A stretch of DNA of 10,829 nt from JBMOGA01 sp049318625 (GTDB lineage Bacteria; Pseudomonadota; Alphaproteobacteria; Rhizobiales; Hyphomicrobiaceae): NCBI GenBank assembly GCA_049318625.1, contig JBMOGA010000092.1:1-10829 (forward strand), read 5' to 3'. Both the position numbers and the translations under genes were made by a program. Below are positions 6,574-10,829 of the stretch, piece after piece. A model generated the notes under the pieces. It saw nothing but the letters and a program-made list of their open reading frames with translations. It did no database searches and was not told the origin of the DNA. The number at the start of each line of letters is the position of its first letter. Within the stretch, counting starts at the first letter, position 1.

Positions 6574-8550
6574 GGCGCCGATGTCCACGAGACGGACGAT
6601 ATCGGCCATGATGTCGTTGAGCTGGAAGTCTTTCGGCGTGTAGACGGCGGCGACGCCGAGCGCCTTCAGCGTGCGGGCATCTTCCGGCGGGATGATGCCG
6701 CCGACCACCACGGGGATGTCGGACAAGCCGGCCGCGCGCATGCGCTCCATCACGTCGCGAACCAGCGCCACGTGCGAGCCCGACAGGATCGACAGGCCGA
6801 CGACGTGCACACTCTCGTCGAGGGCGGCGCGGACGATTTGCGCGGGCGTCAGACGAATGCCCTCGTAGACGACCTCCATGCCGCAATCGCGGGCGCGCAC
6901 CGCGATCTGTTCGGCGCCGTTCGAGTGGCCGTCGAGACCCGGCTTGCCGACCAGGAACTTGATGCGCCGGCCGAGGCGAGCGGTGGCCGCCTCGACGGCG
7001 GTGCGGACCACCTCGACACCGGCCGAGGCGGACGATGCGGCACCACCGACCCCGGTCGGGGCGCGGTACTCGCCGAACACACGGCGCAGGCAGGCGCCCC
7101 ATTCTCCCGTCGTCACGCCGGCCTTGGCGCACGCGATCGACGGCTCCATGACGTTGCGGCCTTCCTTGGCGGCGGCTTCGAGGTCGGCCAGGGCGGCGGC
7201 GACGGCCTTGGCGTCACGCGCGGCGCGCCAGGCTTCGAGCTTGGCGATCTGCTCGGCCTCGACGCCTTCGTCGACGGTCTGGATCGACCCCTCGCCAGCC
7301 GACAGCGGCGACGGCTCGGTCTCCTGGAAGCGGTTGACGCCGACTACCACCTGTTCGCCGGTCTCGATCTGGCGCAGGCGGACCGCGTTGCTCTCGACGA
7401 GGCGGCGCTTCATGTAGTCGATGGCGGCAACCGCGCCGCCGAGCTTGTCGATGGCGGCCAATTCGGCACGGGCCTCTGCCTTCAGCGCCTCGACCTTGGC
7501 CTCGATCTCCTTCGAACCGTCGAAGATGTCGCCGTACTCGAGCAGATCGGTCTCGTAGGCGAGGATCTGTTGCATGCGCAGCGACCATTGCTGGTCCCAC
7601 GGCCGCGGCAGGCCGAGCGCCTCGTTCCAGGCGGGGAGCTGCACGGCGCGGGCGCGGGCGCGCTTCGACAGGGTGACCGCCAGCATCTCGAGCAGGATGC
7701 GGTAGACGTTGTTCTCGGCCTGCGGCTCGGTCAGTCCGAGCGAGTTCACCTGCACGCCATAACGGAACAGCAGGTGCTTGGGATCGGTGACGCCATAGCG
7801 CTCGCGACCGACCTCGGCCCACAGGTCGACGAACGCGCGCATCTTGCAGATCTCGGTGACGAACCGCAGCCCGGCGTTGACGAAGAACGAGACGCGGCCG
7901 AACACGGCGCCGAACTCTTCGGCCGAGATGGCGCCCTCGGCCTTCACGGTGTCGAGCACGGCAATGCCGGTGGCGAGCGCGTAGGCGAGTTCCTGCACCG
8001 GCGTCGCGCCCGCTTCCTGCAGGTGGTACGAGCAGACGTTGGTGGGGTTCCATTTCGGCGCCTCGCGGCAGGAGAACACGATGGTGTTCTCGATCAGCCG
8101 CAACGACGGCTCGGGCGGGAAGACGTAGGTGCCCCGCGAGAGGTATTCCTTGATGATGTCGTTCTGAATGGTGCCGGTCAGGGCCGTGCGCGGTGTGCCG
8201 CGCTTGTCGGCCAGGGCGACGTAGAGCGCCAGCAGCCAGGCCGCCGTCGCGTTGATGGTCATCGAGGTGTTCATGGCATCGAGCGGGATGGCGTCGAGCA
8301 GCGTGCGCATGTCGCCGAGGTGGCTGACCGGAACGCCGACTTTGCCGACCTCGCCCCTGGCCAGCGGGTGGTCGCTGTCGTAGCCCGTCTGGGTCGGCAG
8401 ATCGAAGGCGATGGAAAGACCCGTCTGCCCCTTCGACAGGTTGCGGCGGTAGAGCTCGTTGGACTTGGCGGCCGTCGAGTGGCCCGCATAGGTCCGGAAC
8501 AACCACGGCTTGTCACGCGCGGGCGTGGGGGCTTGGCGGGTCTCGGCCAT
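6562..8550 (-). CDS. ecm: Ethylmalonyl-CoA mutase (coenzyme B12-dependent, MeaA type)
   Basis: This 662-residue enzyme converts (2R)-ethylmalonyl-CoA to (2S)-methylsuccinyl-CoA in the cytoplasmic ethylmalonyl-CoA pathway for acetyl-CoA assimilation. It needs adenosylcobalamin. The substrate-binding TIM-barrel part covers about 15-500 and begins with LFRTYAGHSTAAKSNELYRR. The C-terminal B12-binding domain (about 525-655) has D540-x-H542-x-x-G545 in KPGLDGHSNGAEQIA, S587-x-L589 in GLSILSGSH, and the GG pair 617-618. The KPGLDGHSNG wording is typical of Ecm/MeaA, whereas methylmalonyl-CoA mutases usually have a KMGQDGHDRG-like loop, and the ccr gene nearby agrees. ATG at 8550 was chosen because GGAGAGG lies 5 bases upstream and the product then has the usual family start. 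An in-frame ATG at 8625 would place the putative operator inside the coding sequence. Confidence 0.95.
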   Translation of the reverse strand: MAETRQAPTPARDKPWLFRTYAGHSTAAKSNELYRRNLSKGQTGLSIAFDLPTQTGYDSDHPLARGEVGKVGVPVSHLGDMRTLLDAIPLDAMNTSMTINATAAWLLALYVALADKRGTPRTALTGTIQNDIIKEYLSRGTYVFPPEPSLRLIENTIVFSCREAPKWNPTNVCSYHLQEAGATPVQELAYALATGIAVLDTVKAEGAISAEEFGAVFGRVSFFVNAGLRFVTEICKMRAFVDLWAEVGRERYGVTDPKHLLFRYGVQVNSLGLTEPQAENNVYRILLEMLAVTLSKRARARAVQLPAWNEALGLPRPWDQQWSLRMQQILAYETDLLEYGDIFDGSKEIEAKVEALKAEARAELAAIDKLGGAVAAIDYMKRRLVESNAVRLRQIETGEQVVVGVNRFQETEPSPLSAGEGSIQTVDEGVEAEQIAKLEAWRAARDAKAVAAALADLEAAAKEGRNVMEPSIACAKAGVTTGEWGACLRRVFGEYRAPTGVGGAASSASAGVEVVRTAVEAATARLGRRIKFLVGKPGLDGHSNGAEQIAVRARDCGMEVVYEGIRLTPAQIVRAALDESVHVVGLSILSGSHVALVRDVMERMRAAGLSDIPVVVGGIIPPEDARTLKALGVAAVYTPKDFQLNDIMADIVRLVDIGAAAA

Positions 8551-8555
8551 GACGT

Positions 8556-8562
8556 CCTCTCC
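8556..8562 (-). promoter_or_regulatory. Shine-Dalgarno site of ecm
   Basis: On the minus strand GGAGAGG lies 5 bases before the ATG at 8550. It decides this start over the upstream ATG at 8625. Confidence 0.75.
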
Positions 8563-8582
8563 GGCGGCGGGTCGCTCTCGCA

Positions 8583-8623
8583 GTTGCGCTGCAGAGAGTA
8601 CCGTGCCGATGGCGCAGTGCAAC
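8583..8623. promoter_or_regulatory. Inverted repeat upstream of ecm, putative operator shared with ccr
   Basis: GTTGCGCTGC (8583-8592) and GCAGTGCAAC (8614-8623) are inverted copies with one mismatch, separated by 21 bases. The second arm belongs to the exact 10-mer CGCAGTGCAA (8613-8622), which is found twice upstream of ccr and, by my reading, nowhere else in the window. The site begins 33 bases before the ecm start. A transcription factor for ethylmalonyl-CoA pathway genes is the likely reader; its identity is unknown. Confidence 0.55.
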
Positions 8624-8661
8624 ATTGATCCTTAGAAGTGTGCGTCGGCGGCGGCCGCCGA

Positions 8662-8683
8662 CCCGGCGCCCCAGGCGGCCGGG
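8662..8683 (-). terminator. Hairpin just after the membrane protein gene
   Basis: CCCGGCGCC (8662-8670) pairs with GGC and GCCGGG (8674-8683) around a 3-nt loop, with one bulged G. It starts one base beyond the minus-strand stop codon at 8685-8687. A second GC palindrome (CGGCGGCCGCCG, about 8649-8660) follows. There is no T-run. It may separate this gene from ecm. Confidence 0.35.
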
Positions 8684-8684
8684 A

Positions 8685-9155
8685 TCACTCGATCCGGATC
8701 GGGGCGCTGCGCAGGACGCCGACGAGCGCCAGCGTCGCCAGCATACCGCCGAGTGTTGCGCCGGCGACCAGCGTGCCGGTCCGCGACAGGTCCAGTCCCA
8801 GATCGGCATTCATCAGGAACAGAATCCAGCCCGCCAGAAGGCCAGCCACCAGGGCGGCCGGCGCAAACGCGATCATGACCAGGACATTGTCGGAGGCTGT
8901 CCAGATCATGGCCGAGAATGCGCCGACCACGAGGAGGAGAAGTGTCCAGTCCACCGGCCGGATGACGGCAACCCATTGAGCGAACTCATTGAGCGGACCT
9001 CCTTCCAGCATGGTGTTGGCGATGACCCAGACGGCGGGTGGTCCACCGGCAAGGATCGCGACCAGGACCGGCGTGGTGCCGAACCGGCTGGCAGCCAAGA
9101 GGAGGCCCGCGGCGAGTGCCAGCAGCACCAGCACAACCGCGAAGGGAACCATCAT
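8685..9155 (-). CDS. Small integral membrane protein of unknown function
   Basis: The product has 156 residues if it starts at the first ATG of an ATG-ATG pair (9155); the second is at 9152. I do not recognise a family. There are about five hydrophobic segments: MVPFAVVLVLLALAAGLLLA near the N-terminus, then TPVLVAILAGGPPAVWVIA, WTLLLLVVGAFSAMIWTA, VLVMIAFAPAALVAGLLAGW and VAGATLGGMLATLALVGVL. Short charged loops lie between them (GPLNEFAQ, NADLGLDLSRTG). This regular pattern in a frame with consistent hydrophobicity argues for a real gene, since the opposite strand gives only highly charged low-quality sequence. No strong ribosome site is visible, so a GTG at 9179 is also possible. The upstream extension to 9344 is charged and covers the direct repeats, so it is probably untranslated. 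The gene sits between ecm and ccr, reads toward ecm, and ends 134 bases before the ecm start. Confidence 0.7.
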   Translation of the reverse strand: MMVPFAVVLVLLALAAGLLLAASRFGTTPVLVAILAGGPPAVWVIANTMLEGGPLNEFAQWVAVIRPVDWTLLLLVVGAFSAMIWTASDNVLVMIAFAPAALVAGLLAGWILFLMNADLGLDLSRTGTLVAGATLGGMLATLALVGVLRSAPIRIE

Positions 9156-9220
9156 CTGACCGAGCAGCGAGATCGACACGATACCAAACGTCCCGGGTTG
9201 AGACACCTGGTGAGGATGTT

Positions 9221-9296
9221 TCACGAACCGTGCCAACCGCTGGCCGAGGGTGGAGCCGGACCTCTGCCGCTCACGAACCGTTCCAAGCGCCGGCCG
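9221..9296. repeat. 26-base direct repeat with a 50-base period
   Basis: The copies at 9221-9246 and 9271-9296 match at 23 of 26 positions. Both begin TCACGAACCGT and end GGCCG, and they are exactly 50 bases apart. The first contains the dyad CACG-AAC-CGTG, which the second keeps only partly. They lie between the membrane protein and ccr, in DNA that appears non-coding. They may be paired regulator sites or a small tandem duplication. Confidence 0.6.
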
Positions 9297-9359
9297 TCTC
9301 GATTCCCGGCACTTGAAGGGGCCTGGAGACCGACCAAATGACAAATGACAGCCCCGTGA

Positions 9360-9387
9360 CGCAGTGCAATAGTCTGCCGCAGTGCAA
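9360..9387 (+). promoter_or_regulatory. Tandem CGCAGTGCAA motifs upstream of ccr, putative operator
   Basis: Two exact copies (9360-9369 and 9378-9387) occur as direct repeats with an 18-base period, ending 28 bases before the ccr start. A third exact copy lies upstream of ecm. The shared word at the two ethylmalonyl-CoA pathway genes suggests a common regulator. A TetR-type activator (CcrR) of ccr and ScfR-type regulators of acyl-CoA metabolism are known in alphaproteobacteria, but I cannot say which, if either, reads this site. Confidence 0.6.
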
Positions 9388-9405
9388 CAACGTCCCCCAA
9401 CCGCC

Positions 9406-9410
9406 GGAGG
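9406..9410 (+). promoter_or_regulatory. Shine-Dalgarno site of ccr
   Basis: GGAGG lies 5 bases before the ATG at 9416. It decides this start over the in-frame upstream ATG at 9338. Confidence 0.8.
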
Positions 9411-9415
9411 CTCCG

Positions 9416-10711
9416 ATGTCGCAGGCTCAAAAGGTTCCCACCGCCGTTTCCTCGCTCAAGGACCTCTACGAGGTCGGTGAGATCCCGCCGCTCGGCCATG
9501 TGCCGAAGTCCATGTACGCTTGGACGATCCGTGAGGAACGGCACGGCGAGCCGGACACCGCCATGAAGGTCGAGGTGGTACCGACCTGGGATCTCGACAG
9601 CCACGACGTGCTGGTTCTCGTGATGGCGGCGGGCGTCAACTACAACGGCATTTGGGCATCCCTCGGCACACCCATTTCCCCGATCCGCGACGTCCACAAG
9701 CATCCCTTTCACATCGCCGGCTCCGACGCCTCGGGCATCGTGTGGGCGGTCGGCTCCAAGGTGAAACGCTGGAAGGTCGGCGACGAGGTCGTCATCCACT
9801 GCAATCAGGACGACGGTGACGACGAGGAGTGCAACGGCGGCGACCCGATGTTCTCGCCCAGCCAGCGCATCTGGGGCTACGAGACACCGGACGGCTCGTT
9901 CGCGCAGTTCGCCCGCGTGCAGGACCGCCAGCTCATGGAGCGGCCGAAGCACCTGACCTGGGAGGAGAGCGCCTGCTACACGCTGGTGCTGGCCACCGCC
10001 TATCGCATGCTGTTCGGCCACCGCCCGCACATTCTGCGGCCGAGCCACAACGTGCTGGTCTGGGGCGCCTCGGGTGGCCTCGGTTCGATGGCGATCCAGC
10101 TGTGCGCGACGGCGGGCGCGAACGCCATCGGCGTCGTCTCGGAGGACGACAAGCGGGATTTCGTGATGCAGCTCGGCGCGCGCGGCGTCATCAACCGCAA
10201 GAAATTCAACTGCTGGGGCCAGATGCCGACGGTGAACTCGCCCGAGTACGGGACCTGGATGAAGGAGACGCGCGCCTTCGGCAAGGCGATCTGGGACATC
10301 ACAGGCAAGGGCAACAACGTCGACTTCGTGTTCGAGCACCCGGGTGAATCGACCTTCCCGGTGTCGGTGCTGGTGGTGAAGCGCGGCGGCATGGTGGTGA
10401 TCTGCGCCGGCACGACCGGCTTCAATCTGACGATGGACGCGCGGTATCTGTGGATGCACCAGAAGCGCGTGCAGGGCTCGCACTTCGCCAACCTGCTGCA
10501 GGCCTCGCAGGCCAACAAGCTGGTGGTCGAGCGCCGCGTCGACCCGTGCATGTCGGAAGTGTTCTCGTGGGATCAGATCCCGAAGGCGCACATGCGGATG
10601 CGCCGGAACGAGCACAAGCCCGGCAACATGGCGGTGCTGGTGAACGCGCAGACGACCGGCATGCGCACCTTCGAAGACGCCGTCGAGGTCAGCAAGACGC
10701 GGTGGGGGTAG
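9416..10711 (+). CDS. ccr: Crotonyl-CoA carboxylase/reductase
   Basis: This 431-residue enzyme carries out NADPH-dependent reductive carboxylation of crotonyl-CoA to (2S)-ethylmalonyl-CoA, the defining step of the ethylmalonyl-CoA pathway. It belongs to the medium-chain dehydrogenase/reductase superfamily. The N-terminal catalytic part contains VLVMAAGVNYNGIWASLGTP (64-85 region) and GDEVVIHC (122-129). The NADPH-binding Rossmann motif is WGASGGLGSMAIQL (216-229). Likely equivalents of the CO2-binding residues described for the Kitasatospora enzyme are N77 (NYNGIW), Y155/E156 (WGYETPDG) and H356 (GSHFANL); this mapping is by inspection only. Family-typical stretches such as CNGGDPMFSPSQRIWGYE and FEHPGESTFPVSVLVVKRGG support the assignment. 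Length is normal. It is set apart from ecm by a small membrane protein gene and probably has its own promoter with the tandem motifs just upstream. Confidence 0.97.
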   Translation: MSQAQKVPTAVSSLKDLYEVGEIPPLGHVPKSMYAWTIREERHGEPDTAMKVEVVPTWDLDSHDVLVLVMAAGVNYNGIWASLGTPISPIRDVHKHPFHIAGSDASGIVWAVGSKVKRWKVGDEVVIHCNQDDGDDEECNGGDPMFSPSQRIWGYETPDGSFAQFARVQDRQLMERPKHLTWEESACYTLVLATAYRMLFGHRPHILRPSHNVLVWGASGGLGSMAIQLCATAGANAIGVVSEDDKRDFVMQLGARGVINRKKFNCWGQMPTVNSPEYGTWMKETRAFGKAIWDITGKGNNVDFVFEHPGESTFPVSVLVVKRGGMVVICAGTTGFNLTMDARYLWMHQKRVQGSHFANLLQASQANKLVVERRVDPCMSEVFSWDQIPKAHMRMRRNEHKPGNMAVLVNAQTTGMRTFEDAVEVSKTRWG

Positions 10712-10777
10712 GGGTTCTCGAACTGGCCCGCATGCGGGGTTGGACTGGCGAGCAATGCCGGTCAGCTGCTGCGGGCA

Positions 10778-10800
10778 CTAGCAGGTTGTTGAACTTGGGT
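10778..10800. mobile_element. Possible insertion-sequence end or dispersed repeat at the right edge
   Basis: CTAGCAGGTTGTTGAACTTG resembles the TAGCAGGTTGTTGAAAAA-like termini that flank several insertion sequences and related short repeats. No transposase is in the window, and the match is from memory. The remaining sequence after ccr (10712-10829) shows no gene, only a short palindrome CCCGCATGCGGG at 10727-10738. Confidence 0.2.
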
Positions 10801-10829
10801 CTTCGGTAGCCCCGTATCCTCGGTTGAGG

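Noticed and set aside
8551..8625. Longer ecm product from the ATG at 8625
   Set aside because: The added 25 residues are unlike the family start, and the strong GGAGAGG site serves the ATG at 8550.
6772..8628. Long plus-strand open frame of about 618 codons antisense to ecm
   Set aside because: It lies opposite a confidently identified enzyme. Its product is rich in Arg, Gly, Asp and His and has no domain pattern, as expected for the mirror frame of a high-G+C gene.
8625..9341. Plus-strand open frame antisense to the small membrane protein gene
   Set aside because: The product is extremely charged and low in complexity. The minus-strand frame shows regular hydrophobic segments and is the better choice.
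9338..9415. Longer ccr product from the ATG at 9338
   Set aside because: It would translate the tandem CGCAGTGCAA motifs, and GGAGG sits correctly before the ATG at 9416, where the family start lies.
9221..10615. Minus-strand open frame of about 464 codons antisense to ccr
   Set aside because: It is His/Arg-rich with no recognisable domain and lies opposite ccr; it is another high-G+C mirror frame.

Overview
The window is high-G+C bacterial DNA that reads best as an alphaproteobacterial chromosome. The main support is a linked pair of ethylmalonyl-CoA pathway genes (ecm and ccr). An alphaproteobacterial-style RNase D and a GC-rich palindromic intergenic element of a type often seen in that class agree with this. 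The order cannot be fixed from the sequence. I see no rRNA, tRNA, CRISPR array or complete mobile element.

Left part (1-2113). The window opens inside a trimeric autotransporter adhesin. Its YadA-like head repeats, neck-like motif and C-terminal membrane anchor are present (2-955) and its N-terminus lies outside. After two hairpins comes an unrecognised 232-residue protein with an N-terminal membrane segment, low-complexity Pro/Ala linkers and one compact domain (1049-1747). The 366-base gap that follows holds a composite palindromic element (1808-1938).

Middle part (2114-6531). Ribonuclease D (rnd, 2114-3271) has all five DEDDy catalytic residues and an HRDC-like C-terminal region. A relatively AT-rich spacer with a perfect hairpin precedes a 1002-residue secreted subtilisin-like protease (3523-6531). 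This protease combines an S8 catalytic domain, a P-domain and three blocks of RTX calcium-binding repeats, and it has no Sec signal peptide. It is a probable type I secretion substrate, but no exporter genes are in the window.

Right part (6562-10829). Ethylmalonyl-CoA mutase (ecm, minus strand) and crotonyl-CoA carboxylase/reductase (ccr, plus strand) are oriented away from each other, with a small minus-strand integral membrane protein between them. Ccr makes ethylmalonyl-CoA from crotonyl-CoA. After epimerisation, Ecm rearranges it to methylsuccinyl-CoA, so the two enzymes serve the same acetyl-CoA assimilation route. The exact 10-mer CGCAGTGCAA occurs twice just upstream of ccr and once upstream of ecm, where it is paired with a near-copy in inverted orientation. 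This is the strongest unexplained signal in the window and looks like a shared operator. A separate 26-base direct repeat with a 50-base period also lies in the ccr upstream region. No wholly new multi-gene system is evident. The most promising leads are the shared motif, the adhesin-adjacent protein and the membrane protein inside the ethylmalonyl-CoA locus.
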